This document shows, one piece after another, positions 41,301 to 50,789 of a stretch of 51,648 bases of DNA. The stretch's first letter is position 1. Each line of letters opens with the position of its first letter. Below the pieces are notes generated by a model. That model was not told the origin of the DNA and did no database searches. It saw only the letters and a list, made by a program, of their open reading frames with translations. A program made the position numbers and the translations under genes. This stretch comes from Pontibacter pamirensis (lineage in GTDB: Bacteria; Bacteroidota; Bacteroidia; Cytophagales; Hymenobacteraceae), in assembly GCF_010015475.1 (NCBI RefSeq), contig NZ_SSNI01000042.1:1-51648 (forward strand). The letters run 5' to 3'.

Positions 41301-42349
41301 ACATTGATTACCACATCAGTAGCACCCAGCTTAATCCGGTCAGCAGCTATTTTTAAGGTAGCGAGCGATTTAGAGATTGTATTGATAATGTAGATGCAGA
41401 GCACAACCGCCAGACTCAACAGTAGAAGGACAACGACAGTTAGGAACGCCAGGTATTGCTGCTTTTGGCTGCTCTCTGCACTTACCTGTTCCATGATCCT
41501 GTTTATCAATAAATCCTCTGCTATCCTGTAGTCTTCAATGCTTTGAGTGAATATATTAAAAGTCGCGTTTGTTTCTAAACCTGACACATCTAGCAAAGGA
41601 TTGTTCTCTATTGCCTGCAGGGTGGCAGCTATCTGCTTATAATTTTCAGATGTGAGGATAGCCTGGACCTCATTTACTGACGCGCTATTAGCATATCGGT
41701 TAAAATCACTCAAAGCGCTGTTGTAAAAACTAATTTGAGATCTAACCAGCGCGTAATCATCATAAGAAAAAGCGCCGCTCTGAATCACACTCATCAACAG
41801 ACTTCTGATTCTGCCTAGCTGAATTTTCGCCTCTGCCAAGTTTCTGAAACTTATTAATTGCCTTCCTATCTCCACATCACTGATACCTGTTGCATTGGCA
41901 TCCAACCTGTCCAGGAAAGTAAAAATCATATCAGTTGAATACCTCCTGAACTCTATCACATCCAGTTCGTTTTTATCCAGGTCATTACGATACCTGGTAA
42001 GGTCGTTCATCAATGCCAGTTCAGGAAACGCACGTCCGGAGTCTTCCAGAAAATCTTTCAGGTTTCTTGCTGCTGCATCTGTTGCGCCTCTTTGTGCTTT
42101 TGCATCCAGTATAAAAGTAGCTTCCCCTCCTGAAGCTGCCAGAATACGCGCCCGCTCCCTCTGAATTGCATGTATAAGATTAGAGATTTTTTCAGATTCC
42201 GATAGTTGGACCGTTTCCTGCTTCAATTTGTTATTTTCTTCGAGTTCACGCTGAACTGTGACAGTAACAAAGTAAATAAGTGGAAATAGCAGCAGGGATA
42301 GTAGTAGTAATAATTTATTTCTGATTTTTAAACGATTGACTATGTTCAT
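38339..42349 (-). CDS. Membrane hybrid histidine kinase: NIT-like sensor, HAMP, GAF, coiled coil, HisKA, HATPase, three receivers
   Basis: The 1336-aa protein has membrane helices at about 14-31 and 299-322. They enclose an extracytoplasmic helical sensor that starts SNLIHAIQRERARILAASGG, as in nitrate/nitrite-sensing NIT domains. HAMP (about 323-377), GAF (430-575) and a Glu/Gln-rich coiled coil (585-665) follow. HisKA has His680 in NMSHELRTPLN; the ATPase has Asn798 and Asp840 (VRDTGIGIP). The three receivers carry phosphoacceptors Asp998, Asp1120 and Asp1266. It heads the operon with CheR, CheB and REC-kinase. The coiled coil has MCP-like EE/QE pairs (ELETQQEELRQL). The actual ligand is not determined; NIT assignment is by pattern. 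Confidence 0.9.
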   Translation of the reverse strand: MNIVNRLKIRNKLLLLLSLLLFPLIYFVTVTVQRELEENNKLKQETVQLSESEKISNLIHAIQRERARILAASGGEATFILDAKAQRGATDAAARNLKDFLEDSGRAFPELALMNDLTRYRNDLDKNELDVIEFRRYSTDMIFTFLDRLDANATGISDVEIGRQLISFRNLAEAKIQLGRIRSLLMSVIQSGAFSYDDYALVRSQISFYNSALSDFNRYANSASVNEVQAILTSENYKQIAATLQAIENNPLLDVSGLETNATFNIFTQSIEDYRIAEDLLINRIMEQVSAESSQKQQYLAFLTVVVLLLLSLAVVLCIYIINTISKSLATLKIAADRIKLGATDVVINVDSEDEIGSVAASFRGVLDKNIALSQVAQAIGEGRYDVQVAVQSEEDVLSYAIKDMKENLQAFTSENSNRSWVLTGVSELNNLLGGETALNSIADKAISFLCDYSGSEAGILYLHNNNGKLEPAASYGIQYSRDQLPSFEVGTGKVGQVVSERKVKVLENVPEEYMKIRTGLSDIEPASIIIIPLYFSSRLVGALELCARQPYSALQQKFFNAVSERISVVVHTLKVHLQTQELLYETQNQAEELETQQEELRQLNAELKASEEELRVNQEELQEKNSELEEKAQLLEEQYEALNTKNKALEGAREAIELKIQQVETVSKYKSDFLANMSHELRTPLNSILILSRLLADNAESTLSTKQIDHASIIHKSGNDLLKLINEILDLSKIESGMIRLETDEIKLEEISLEPLFGEMAARKKVRFSEHYTPGSFDAIVTDHFRLEQILKNFIGNAIKFTGEGGEVALSIYPVHKKPAFKSEQLREQADIVAFSVRDTGIGIPKEKQEVIFEAFQQEDTSTTRKYGGTGLGLTISKELATLLGGELMLESEPGKGSTFTLYLPRVPFAEARKTVPAKQAAASSERKAESVRHVFEKIEPKEKKAVSVLIVEDDKGFSDILADFAAAKNFIIYQAYTGEEGLRLAREEKPDAILLDIHLPDTTGWEVLKQIREDKDLRHTSVHVMSAYDQEVIGEAVDKEEYLPKPVTLEMLNNAFNTISGLSDASIENILIVEDNEIENKAVAELLLAHGLKSTSAYSAEEAERILARQKVDCIILDLNLPGMKGYEWMKNLRSQKGLAAIPIVIYSGKDLTEEEENALKEFANTIIIKNEYSYLRLLDEVQLFLHKVNQKLPTGNGFKMKLHVPEEILIGKKVLVVDDDVRNIYSLSSLLELHGMEVIAAYNGKEALQKLETEKGIHIVLMDVMMPEMDGIEATKRIRENLRFKQLPVIALTAKAMKEDKEKCIEAGASDYVPKPVDTDKLLTLMRVWLYEV

Positions 42350-42570
42350 TGAGGGAGCTTAATTTCTATCCAAAGTGGCAATTGCACTGCAAATTATAAA
42401 AACGCACTTAATATTTTTCTATCTATGTTGTTCCTCAACAAAAAGGAAAAGAACAGACCAGGCATAGAATGGCAAATCAGGGCATAACTTGAAAGTTTTA
42501 CTTAGGTGTGTTGCCTTACTTCTACATTCTCCCATCATCACAAAATGGTGATAAAATTAGCAGATTTACT

Positions 42571-42873
42571 CTATTCCCGCTCGATCACAACATACTTTGC
42601 TGAATACCCATTGCGCTTATAGAGTTCCTGCAGTGCCGTGATGAGCGATCTGATGGCTGCCCGCTGCGTATTCTGATTGCTGATCGGTTCCAGGTAGTTT
42701 TTGTATCCTTTCCCTCTGATGCGCCACACATAGTGCCTTGCTTCTTCCTCCTCTACCTCCTCAAGCCTTTTTGCCACGACCACACGCCGCATATAAGGCA
42801 AAGCGGACTTCATACTCTGGTAATCTGAAAATGCATAGAGCCGGTAATAAGAGCTCAGCTTAATAGAATTCAT
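42571..42873 (-). CDS. Small hypothetical protein
   Basis: The 100-aa basic/acidic mixed protein begins MNSIKLSSYYRLYAFSDYQS, has a charged central segment (RLEEVEEEEARHYVWRIRGKGYKNYLEP) and ends with a predicted helix and strand (RAAIRSLITALQELYKRNGYSAKYVVIERE). It has no signal peptide or membrane helix. I do not recognise a family. It lies 221 bp upstream of the hybrid kinase on the same strand and could share regulation, but the gap suggests a separate transcript. Confidence 0.6.
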   Translation of the reverse strand: MNSIKLSSYYRLYAFSDYQSMKSALPYMRRVVVAKRLEEVEEEEARHYVWRIRGKGYKNYLEPISNQNTQRAAIRSLITALQELYKRNGYSAKYVVIERE

Positions 42874-43328
42874 AAAGGCAAAGATAATGCGCTACACGCA
42901 TAACTGCTATCCATGTAGCCAGGGCAGGCCAACTGCTCTTTCATGTTGTGAATAAAAACAATAGATAAAGGCAGCCACTTCAGTACCTGCTCAGCTGTTT
43001 TCATGTTCTCAATTTGCATTTGCTCCTCCAGTTACTGCTGCGCCTGAACGGAAGCCTATAGAGAAAACCAGAACAAAGCGTCTTCTAACCCCCGTAACAC
43101 CCTCTATTACAACCCTTAACATACACGTAAGACTAAACTACACCTCGATTCCGCTTTATAGTACAATTAATAAACAGACCAATACAGCACACGTAGATAT
43201 TAAGAGGCCCCCACTACTTTCGTGCTTTCTTGTTAGCTCCTCACCCTGCAGCTACCTCTTTAGCCTGCCGCGCATGCAGGAGTCTTACTGTTTATTGCTT
43301 ACTGTTCAAACCACAAACCATATTTGTT
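42874..43328. other. Non-coding gap upstream of the second propeller gene
   Basis: A TACTTTCG element at 43215-43222 (one mismatch from TAnnTTTG) could be a promoter for the gene at 43329; no TTG is at -33. TAGCCTGCCGCGCATGCAGGAG (beginning at 43260) forms a CCTGC/GCAGG hairpin and resembles an element before the paralog at 31774. The rest is featureless. Confidence 0.45.
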
Positions 43329-46300
43329 ATGAAACAAAGCATACTACACCAGGGATTTCAGTTAATACTATTCTTAATTTGCTTACCAGCACTGGCACAG
43401 CAGCCAGAGTTGGAGTGGGCCCAGCGTTATAATACAACCTCCGAGGCGGCAACGAGCTCCCCCAATTCTGTTGCCGTTGATGCCGAAGGCAACAGCTACG
43501 TGTCAGGTGTAAGCCGGGGCACCATTGTAGGGCGCGTGATAACAACGGTAAAGTACTCTCCCTCTGGCGAGGAGCTGTGGGCCGCGCAGTTCGTGCAGCC
43601 AGAGGGCTATTCCATACTGACAGGTATCGCTCTTGATAATGCTGGTGGTTTATACATCACCGGTTTAAACCGCGCCGAGGACTCCTATAATGAGTTTGTT
43701 ACTATCCGCTACCATGCCTCCTCAGGAGAGCAGACATGGTTACAGCGCTACAGGGGGCCCGGTGAGGGCAACGATGAAGCCAGAGCCATCGCCGTGGACA
43801 ACACTGGTGGCGTTTACGTTACCGGCTCAAGTACAGGCGAAGACAATGGGACCGACTATGCCACTATCCGCTATGATGCTGCGACAGGTGAGCAGACCTG
43901 GGTGCAACGCTTTGACGGACCGGAAGGAAGCAACAATTCACCTGCTGATATCGGTCTCGACAACGCTGGCGGCGTGTATGTTGTAGGCACTATACACTAT
44001 GGCTCCTCTTCCGATTACCTCACCATCCGTTATGATGCTGCCACAGGAGAGCAGACTTGGGAACAGCGCTACAACGGTCCTTACGACGAAAGTAGTGTCT
44101 CTTACAATATCTATGAGGACAGAGCCTCGGACATTGCCGTTGATGATGCGGGCGGGATATACGTCACCGGAACAAGCTTAGGCATAGCCAACACTGGAGA
44201 AGGTTATGCCACTGTCCGCTACGATGCTGCCACAGGTAAACAAACCTGGGTGCAGCGATATAATGGGGATTTAAACGGTCCAGATGAACCCAACGATATT
44301 GTTGTAGACAATGAGGGAGGCGTTTACGTCACTGGTGACAGCTATGAGTCTGATGTCGCAGGCCTTGTCTTTGCTACCATCCGCTATGATGCAGCCACAG
44401 GTGAGCAGGCGTGGGTCCAGCGCTATCAAGGGCCCTCCAGCTATTCAGATGCCAGAGGCATCGCCGTGGATAACGCCGGCGGAGTATACGTAACGGGCAT
44501 CAGCTATCTAAACATCCCTACCCATTTAATCACCATTCGATACAATGCTGACAATGGTTTGCAGACATGGATCCAACTAAACGAAGCCAACGCCAACGAA
44601 GTAAATACAGACATAGCAACTGACAACAATGGAGGGTTATATGTTATAGGCTCGAGCGAGTCTCAATACCTCACTACCCGCTACGAAGCCGCCACAGGCG
44701 AACAGATATGGGAAGAGCGATATAGAGCGTCGGTTAGTGTAAACGTCGCTGCGATAGCTGTGGCTACAGATACCGAGGGAAACAGCTACGTTACAGGAAC
44801 GGCCGACCCAAACCAGATGACAACTATCAAGTACTCCCCCTCTGGCGAGCAACTGTGGGTTGCGCAGCTGGCGGAAGGATCTACCCCCGCCGCTATCACT
44901 GTAGACAACGCTGGCGGGATATATATCACCGGCAGCTTGAGTGATGGCACTTCATCTGACTACCTTACCGTGCGTTACGAGGCCGCTACGGGCAGACAAA
45001 CGTGGATGCAACGCTACGATGGGCCCTATAACGGGCCTAGTCAGAATGATGATGAGGCAACAGCCATTGCCGTTGATAACGTCGGAGGAGTTTTTGTAAC
45101 AGGTGCTAGCTTGGGGGATGGTACTGGGTACGACTACGCCACCATCCGTTACAACGCAGCAAGCGGAGAGCAGACATGGGTACAACGCTACGACGGGCCA
45201 CCTAGTCAGCGTGGCGAACAGGCCACAGCGATCGCCGTAGATAACGCAGGCAGCGTATTCGTTACGGGCACTAGTTCTATCTATGACTCCGATTTTGCCA
45301 CCATCCGCTACGATGCCGCCACGGGTGAGCAACTGTGGGTCCAACACTACAACGGCCCCGGCAACGGCGCAGATGAAGCCCTAGCCATTGCTTTAGACCA
45401 AGCGGGCGGTGTGTTCGTCACCGGCAGGACAAGAGACGATACCTCCATTGACTATGCCACCGTTCGCTATGCCAGTGCTACAGGTGAGCAGACATGGGCT
45501 CAGGTTTATAGCGGTCCCGGCAACAGCACCGATATAGCCACTGCCGTGGCCGTTGACAACGCTGGTGGTGTTTTCGTCACAGGCCAAAGCTTTGGCGAGG
45601 GTACTGGATATGACTTTGCTACCATCCGTTATGACGCTGCAACAGGCGAACAGATCTGGATCAGACGCTACAACGGATCCGCGAATGTGTACGATCTTGC
45701 CAAAGTTGTTGCCGTGGATAACGCCGGCAGAGTATACGTCACCGGTACAAGTAATTCCGACGAGCCCTCCGCCAGCTTCACCACCGTCCGCTACGATGCC
45801 GCCACGGGCGAGCAGACCTGGATAGATCACTACAGCGCACCCGGCAGCATTAACAATGAGGTCGCGGACATGGCCCTGGACGTCAAGGGGAACATCGTCA
45901 TCACCGGCGTGGGCGAATTTCCGGATACAGGCATGGATTACTTCACCATCAAGTACAGCCAGCAGGCCCAGTGCCCGGAATTGGCTGAGGCCGCCATCTC
46001 CGGCAGCACCACCGCAGCAGCCGGCTCCTCCGGCTCAGTCTACACCCTCTCCGGCTCCGGCGCCAGCTCCTTTGCCTGGAGCATCACGGGCAGCGACGGC
46101 AGCGCGTTCACCGACTTCACCGGACAGGGCTCGAATGCTATCACCATTGACTGGCCCTCCGGGCCTGATGTGTTTAAGGTGAGCGTGGCCTACGGCGGCG
46201 GCGAGGGCTGCCCCGGCAGAGTTGCCGCCCACTATGTCTATGTCTTCGACTCCGCTGCCGGTTTCGTGACCGGCGGGGGCTGGTTCCACTCCCCTGTCAG

Positions 46301-47075
46301 CACCGCCTATGAGTACATGCAATCTGAGGGCAGAGTATACCTGGGCCTTTCTGCCAGGTACAGGAGAGGGAGTGAAAATCAGGTGCAGGGGGCAACGCTG
46401 ATCCTGCTCGAGAACGCCGCCTTTACCTTCAGGAGCACGTCTTACGAGGCCCGGGCGCTAGTTATCTCCGGCAACACGGCCTTCTACAGGGGGCGCGGCT
46501 CGGTTACCTACGTCGATGCTCCCGCCAGCCTCGTTACCGACGAGCGCCAGTTCGGCTTTCTGGTGGCAGCCACCGACGGGCAGCTTAACAGAGGCACAGC
46601 GCAGGATAAGTTCCGCCTCAAGGTCTGGGCAGTTAACCCTGACGGCTCGCAAGGACCTGTTGTTTACGACAGCCAGGCAGCCTGCCCATCAGCCAGCCTG
46701 GATGATAACGCCCTCCCCTGCACCGACCTGGAACGGGGCAACATTATTATACATAAACCGCGCAGCGGTAACATATTCTCCACCTCCTCTCTTCCCACCG
46801 AAGCAGCTCCAGGGGCACCTGGGCTGGAGGTCTACCCCACAGCTGTCTCTGACAGGGCCACTCTGCGCTTCTCCCTTGCCAGCTCCGACGACTACACACT
46901 GGAGCTCTATGACATGAAAGGCGCTCTTGTCAAGCGCATAGCCGCCGGCGCGGCCGAGGCTGGCAGAAACTATGAGCAGGAGTTCTCTGTGGAAGGGGTG
47001 GGCAACGGGCTCTACATAGCCCGCCTCTCCACAGGCACGGAGGTGCAGACAGTCAAACTCGTAGTAGAGCGATGA
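43329..47075 (+). CDS. Secreted double beta-propeller protein with T9SS sorting domain (paralog 2)
   Basis: The 1248-aa product has a signal peptide (cleavage near residue 23, LPALAQQ). Two sets of SBBP-type blades follow, the second opening near residue 482 with EGNSYVTGTADP and TTIKYSPSGEQLWVAQ. The blade core is DNAGGVYVTGSS...ATIRYDAATGEQTWVQRYNGP. An Ig/PKD-like domain (about 879-972), a post-COAP-1-like domain (GFVTGGGW, about 976-1140) and a type A sorting domain (LEVYPTAVSDRA...VQTVKLVVER, about 1166-1248) end it. The frame is open to 43230, but MKQSILHQGF matches the start of paralog 3. Paralog 3 starts 69 nt downstream, so the two may share a transcript. From 46290 on, the DNA is almost identical to paralog 3. 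Confidence 0.87.
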   Translation: MKQSILHQGFQLILFLICLPALAQQPELEWAQRYNTTSEAATSSPNSVAVDAEGNSYVSGVSRGTIVGRVITTVKYSPSGEELWAAQFVQPEGYSILTGIALDNAGGLYITGLNRAEDSYNEFVTIRYHASSGEQTWLQRYRGPGEGNDEARAIAVDNTGGVYVTGSSTGEDNGTDYATIRYDAATGEQTWVQRFDGPEGSNNSPADIGLDNAGGVYVVGTIHYGSSSDYLTIRYDAATGEQTWEQRYNGPYDESSVSYNIYEDRASDIAVDDAGGIYVTGTSLGIANTGEGYATVRYDAATGKQTWVQRYNGDLNGPDEPNDIVVDNEGGVYVTGDSYESDVAGLVFATIRYDAATGEQAWVQRYQGPSSYSDARGIAVDNAGGVYVTGISYLNIPTHLITIRYNADNGLQTWIQLNEANANEVNTDIATDNNGGLYVIGSSESQYLTTRYEAATGEQIWEERYRASVSVNVAAIAVATDTEGNSYVTGTADPNQMTTIKYSPSGEQLWVAQLAEGSTPAAITVDNAGGIYITGSLSDGTSSDYLTVRYEAATGRQTWMQRYDGPYNGPSQNDDEATAIAVDNVGGVFVTGASLGDGTGYDYATIRYNAASGEQTWVQRYDGPPSQRGEQATAIAVDNAGSVFVTGTSSIYDSDFATIRYDAATGEQLWVQHYNGPGNGADEALAIALDQAGGVFVTGRTRDDTSIDYATVRYASATGEQTWAQVYSGPGNSTDIATAVAVDNAGGVFVTGQSFGEGTGYDFATIRYDAATGEQIWIRRYNGSANVYDLAKVVAVDNAGRVYVTGTSNSDEPSASFTTVRYDAATGEQTWIDHYSAPGSINNEVADMALDVKGNIVITGVGEFPDTGMDYFTIKYSQQAQCPELAEAAISGSTTAAAGSSGSVYTLSGSGASSFAWSITGSDGSAFTDFTGQGSNAITIDWPSGPDVFKVSVAYGGGEGCPGRVAAHYVYVFDSAAGFVTGGGWFHSPVSTAYEYMQSEGRVYLGLSARYRRGSENQVQGATLILLENAAFTFRSTSYEARALVISGNTAFYRGRGSVTYVDAPASLVTDERQFGFLVAATDGQLNRGTAQDKFRLKVWAVNPDGSQGPVVYDSQAACPSASLDDNALPCTDLERGNIIIHKPRSGNIFSTSSLPTEAAPGAPGLEVYPTAVSDRATLRFSLASSDDYTLELYDMKGALVKRIAAGAAEAGRNYEQEFSVEGVGNGLYIARLSTGTEVQTVKLVVER

Positions 47076-47111
47076 AGACAGGAAAGAATACTTTACATAT
47101 AAGCGTGAAGC
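46290..47111 (+). repeat. 3' duplicated block, copy A (gene end of paralog 2)
   Basis: About 0.82 kb (the post-COAP-1-like domain, sorting domain, stop and first 3' bases) corresponds to 50004-50825 at a constant offset of 3714. In the coding part I found one difference (47033 A versus G), and it is silent. A few differences occur after the stop. To the left, identity falls quickly to a paralog-like level. Confidence 0.85.
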
Positions 47112-47144
47112 GAAAGTAGGAAATAACAGCAAAACATATCAGTC

Positions 47145-50100
47145 ATGAAACAAAGTATATTACACCCATTATTTCGGTTACTACTGTTCTTAATTTGTTT
47201 ACCGGCACTAGCCCAGCAGCCGACGCTGGAGTGGGCACAGCGCTATCACGGAACCTCTGAGGCAGTAGAGACTGCGTTAGGCTTTGCCGTTGATGCCGAG
47301 GGCAATAGCTATGTGACAGGCCTGAGCGAGAGTCATATGGAGGGCACTAAGACAACAACGGTGAAGTACTCTCCCTTGGGAGAGGAGTTGTGGGTTGTAC
47401 ACGAACAGCAGATGTGGACAGTGTACGAAACCAGTTACTATTTGCCGGTGATTGCTGTCGACAACGCAGGAGGAGTGTATATTACTGGCTCGTCTACCAT
47501 TCGCTACGATGCGGCCACTGGCCAGCAGACATGGAGCCACCCAACAGGGGCGACGGACATTGCCATTGATAATGCAGGCGGTGTATACGTCACAAGCAAC
47601 GACACAATTGACAATGTCCTTCTCATCCAACGCTTTGACGCTGCCACTGGCCAACAGACCTGGAGCCGGAAACACGACAGGAGTCAACAACCCCATATTC
47701 CTGATAACAGCACGGATAGAGAGTTATATCTTACCGTAGGCAACGGCGGCTTATTTATTTTAGGCGTTACAACCACTCCAGCCACTGAAGGAAACTTCAG
47801 AGAATACTTCTTAGCAAGCTATGATGCTGCCACAGGCGAGCAGATCTGGGATCAACCCTTCGGCGAGGAGCCCGACGCTAGTGCACTCCCCAGAGGCATA
47901 GCCGTTGACAACGAAGGCAGCGTATACGTTATTGGAGTAGAACGACAAATCATCCAAAACAGACTGTCGAACGACAGAAACTATCTCACAGTCCGCTATA
48001 ACGCCACCACAGGCGAGCAAGTTTGGGCCGCGCGATACTATGGTGGGGAACGTAGAATGGCTTACATCTCCGACATCACTGTTGACAATTCCGGCGGTGT
48101 GTACGTTACAGGTGAAGCTTATGAAAGGGACCATACCGAAAGCTTTTACGCCACCATCCGTTACGCCGCCGTCACCGGGCAGCAGGATTGGGTCCGGCGA
48201 TACAAAGGCCCCTCTAGCTATAGTGGAGCCAAAGCTGTTATCGCGGATAATGCAGGCGGCGTGTACGTTACAGGCAACAGCCATTTAGGGCCCGCCGAAG
48301 AAGCCTATATCGGCACCGTCCGCTATGATGCTGTCACAGGCGAGCAAACCTGGGCCCAAAACTACTCAGGACCCGCCTTCGGCGACAATGAAAAGGTCAC
48401 TGCCATCGCCCTTGACAACACCGGCGGCCTCTACCTCACTGGCTCAAGTGAGTTTGACTACCTTACTATCCGCTACGCCGCCGCCACCGGCACGCGGGCC
48501 TGGACCAGGCGATACAATGTACCAACCAGTTCAGAGGCCACTCCTATAGCTGTGGCCGTGGATGCTGCGGGCAACAGCTACGTGACAGGGGACAGTCGCT
48601 ACTCCGTGAGATACACAACACAAACTGTGGTGACGCAAAGGATAGAAACTGTTAAATACTCACCCGAAGGAGAGCAACTGTGGGTAACGCCGTTCGAGGA
48701 CTACGAGGGAATTGAGCAATTCTCCAGCGCCGCAGCCATTGCTGTAGATGACGCCGGAGGTGTGTACGTCACAGGCTACATCCGCGCATTCAGCGAAACC
48801 TACTACGCCACGATCCGCTACGACGCCGCCACAGGCGAGCAGACATGGGTGCAACGCTACGACGGTCTCGCCCAAAACGACCAGGCCTCTGCTATTGCAG
48901 TAGACAACGCTGGAGGCGTATATGTCACCGGCCCGCAGGCCTTCATCCGCTACAATGCTGCCACCGGTGAGCAGACTTGGTCCTACCCCTTCAAGGGGGC
49001 CACAACGTTAGCGGTTGATAACACCGGTGGTTTATACATACCCGGCCGTGTTACCGCCCGCTACGATGCTGCCACACGCGAACTGACTTGGGGGCAAGTC
49101 TACAACGACCAGATTAGCGACAACAACAGAATTGAAGCTATTGCTGTTGATAACCTGGGCGGATTGTATATCACCCGCCAGCACACTACTGTCCGCTACA
49201 ATGCCGCTACCGGCGAACAAACCTGGGTCCAGCGATACGGCAGCACCAATGCAGATATAGCGACCGCCATGACCGTTGACAGTGCGGGCGGGGTGTTCGT
49301 GACAGGTAAAAGCAGTGGAGACGGCACAGGAAGCAATTACCTCACCGTCCGTTATGACGCTGCCACAGGCGAGCAGACATGGGAACAGCAATTCGCCAAC
49401 AAAACTAATGGAGCCGTCGCCATCGCTGTGGATAACGCCGGCAGAGTATACGTCACCGGCACAAGCGACTTCGGCGAGCCCTCCGCCAGCTTCGCCACCG
49501 TCCGCTACGATGCCGCCACGGGCGAACAGACCTGGTTTGACAGCTACAGCGCGCCCGGCAGCACCAACAACGAGCCTGTGGACATGGCCCTGGACGGCGA
49601 GGGGAACATCATCATCACCGGCCTGGGCGAATTCCCGGATACAGGCATGGATTACTTCACCATCAAGTACAGCCAGCAGGCCCAGTGCCCAGAATTGGCT
49701 GAGGCCGCCATCTCCGGCAGCACCACCGCAGCAGCCGGCTCCTCCGGCTCAGTCTACACCCTCTCTGGCTCCGGCGCCAGCTCCTTTGCCTGGAGCATCA
49801 CGGGCAGCGACGGCAGCACGTTCACCGACTTCACCGGACAGGGCTCGAATGCTATCACCATTGACTGGTCCTCTGAGCCTGATGTGTTTAAGGTGAGCGT
49901 GACCTACAGCGGCGGCGAGGGCTGCCCCGGCAGGGTTGCCTCCCACTATGTCCATATCTTCGACCCCGTTGCCGGCTTTGTAACCGGCGGGGGCTGGTTT
50001 CATTCCCCTGTCAGCACCGCCTATGAGTACATGCAATCTGAGGGCAGAGTATACCTGGGCCTTTCTGCCAGGTACAGGAGAGGGAGTGAAAATCAGGTGC

Positions 50101-50789
50101 AGGGGGCAACGCTGATCCTGCTCGAGAACGCCGCCTTTACCTTCAGGAGCACGTCTTACGAGGCCCGGGCGCTAGTTATCTCCGGCAACACGGCCTTCTA
50201 CAGGGGGCGCGGCTCGGTTACCTACGTCGATGCTCCCGCCAGCCTCGTTACCGACGAGCGCCAGTTCGGCTTTCTGGTGGCAGCCACCGACGGGCAGCTT
50301 AACAGAGGCACAGCGCAGGATAAGTTCCGCCTCAAGGTCTGGGCAGTTAACCCTGACGGCTCGCAAGGACCTGTTGTTTACGACAGCCAGGCAGCCTGCC
50401 CATCAGCCAGCCTGGATGATAACGCCCTCCCCTGCACCGACCTGGAACGGGGCAACATTATTATACATAAACCGCGCAGCGGTAACATATTCTCCACCTC
50501 CTCTCTTCCCACCGAAGCAGCTCCAGGGGCACCTGGGCTGGAGGTCTACCCCACAGCTGTCTCTGACAGGGCCACTCTGCGCTTCTCCCTTGCCAGCTCC
50601 GACGACTACACACTGGAGCTCTATGACATGAAAGGCGCTCTTGTCAAGCGCATAGCCGCCGGCGCGGCCGAGGCTGGCAGAAACTATGAGCAGGAGTTCT
50701 CTGTGGAAGGGGTGGGCAACGGGCTCTACATAGCCCGCCTCTCCACGGGCACGGAGGTGCAGACAGTCAAACTCGTAGTAGAGCGATGA
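47145..50789 (+). CDS. Secreted double beta-propeller protein with T9SS sorting domain (paralog 3)
   Basis: The 1214-aa protein shares the architecture of its upstream neighbour. It has a signal peptide (MKQSILHPLFRLLLFLICLP...LAQQ) and two blade sets, the second opening near residue 474 with AGNSYVTGDS and TVKYSPEGEQLWV. An Ig/PKD-like domain (about 845-938), a post-COAP-1-like domain (942-1106) and a T9SS type A sorting domain (1132-1214) follow. Several blades are shorter or more degenerate than in paralog 2 (for example VTGPQAFIRYNAATGEQTWSYPF). The last roughly 260 residues are identical to paralog 2, whereas the propellers have diverged strongly. It starts 69 nt after paralog 2. Confidence 0.87.
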   Translation: MKQSILHPLFRLLLFLICLPALAQQPTLEWAQRYHGTSEAVETALGFAVDAEGNSYVTGLSESHMEGTKTTTVKYSPLGEELWVVHEQQMWTVYETSYYLPVIAVDNAGGVYITGSSTIRYDAATGQQTWSHPTGATDIAIDNAGGVYVTSNDTIDNVLLIQRFDAATGQQTWSRKHDRSQQPHIPDNSTDRELYLTVGNGGLFILGVTTTPATEGNFREYFLASYDAATGEQIWDQPFGEEPDASALPRGIAVDNEGSVYVIGVERQIIQNRLSNDRNYLTVRYNATTGEQVWAARYYGGERRMAYISDITVDNSGGVYVTGEAYERDHTESFYATIRYAAVTGQQDWVRRYKGPSSYSGAKAVIADNAGGVYVTGNSHLGPAEEAYIGTVRYDAVTGEQTWAQNYSGPAFGDNEKVTAIALDNTGGLYLTGSSEFDYLTIRYAAATGTRAWTRRYNVPTSSEATPIAVAVDAAGNSYVTGDSRYSVRYTTQTVVTQRIETVKYSPEGEQLWVTPFEDYEGIEQFSSAAAIAVDDAGGVYVTGYIRAFSETYYATIRYDAATGEQTWVQRYDGLAQNDQASAIAVDNAGGVYVTGPQAFIRYNAATGEQTWSYPFKGATTLAVDNTGGLYIPGRVTARYDAATRELTWGQVYNDQISDNNRIEAIAVDNLGGLYITRQHTTVRYNAATGEQTWVQRYGSTNADIATAMTVDSAGGVFVTGKSSGDGTGSNYLTVRYDAATGEQTWEQQFANKTNGAVAIAVDNAGRVYVTGTSDFGEPSASFATVRYDAATGEQTWFDSYSAPGSTNNEPVDMALDGEGNIIITGLGEFPDTGMDYFTIKYSQQAQCPELAEAAISGSTTAAAGSSGSVYTLSGSGASSFAWSITGSDGSTFTDFTGQGSNAITIDWSSEPDVFKVSVTYSGGEGCPGRVASHYVHIFDPVAGFVTGGGWFHSPVSTAYEYMQSEGRVYLGLSARYRRGSENQVQGATLILLENAAFTFRSTSYEARALVISGNTAFYRGRGSVTYVDAPASLVTDERQFGFLVAATDGQLNRGTAQDKFRLKVWAVNPDGSQGPVVYDSQAACPSASLDDNALPCTDLERGNIIIHKPRSGNIFSTSSLPTEAAPGAPGLEVYPTAVSDRATLRFSLASSDDYTLELYDMKGALVKRIAAGAAEAGRNYEQEFSVEGVGNGLYIARLSTGTEVQTVKLVVER

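Noticed and set aside
46516..46917. 133-codon frame, with an identical one at 50230-50631
   Set aside because: Both are alternative-frame shadows of the duplicated propeller 3' block; their identity reflects the DNA duplication, not a gene.
31774..50789. CRISPR-like regular repetition
   Set aside because: The roughly 150-170 nt periodicity is coding (propeller blades in frame), not short direct repeats with unique spacers.
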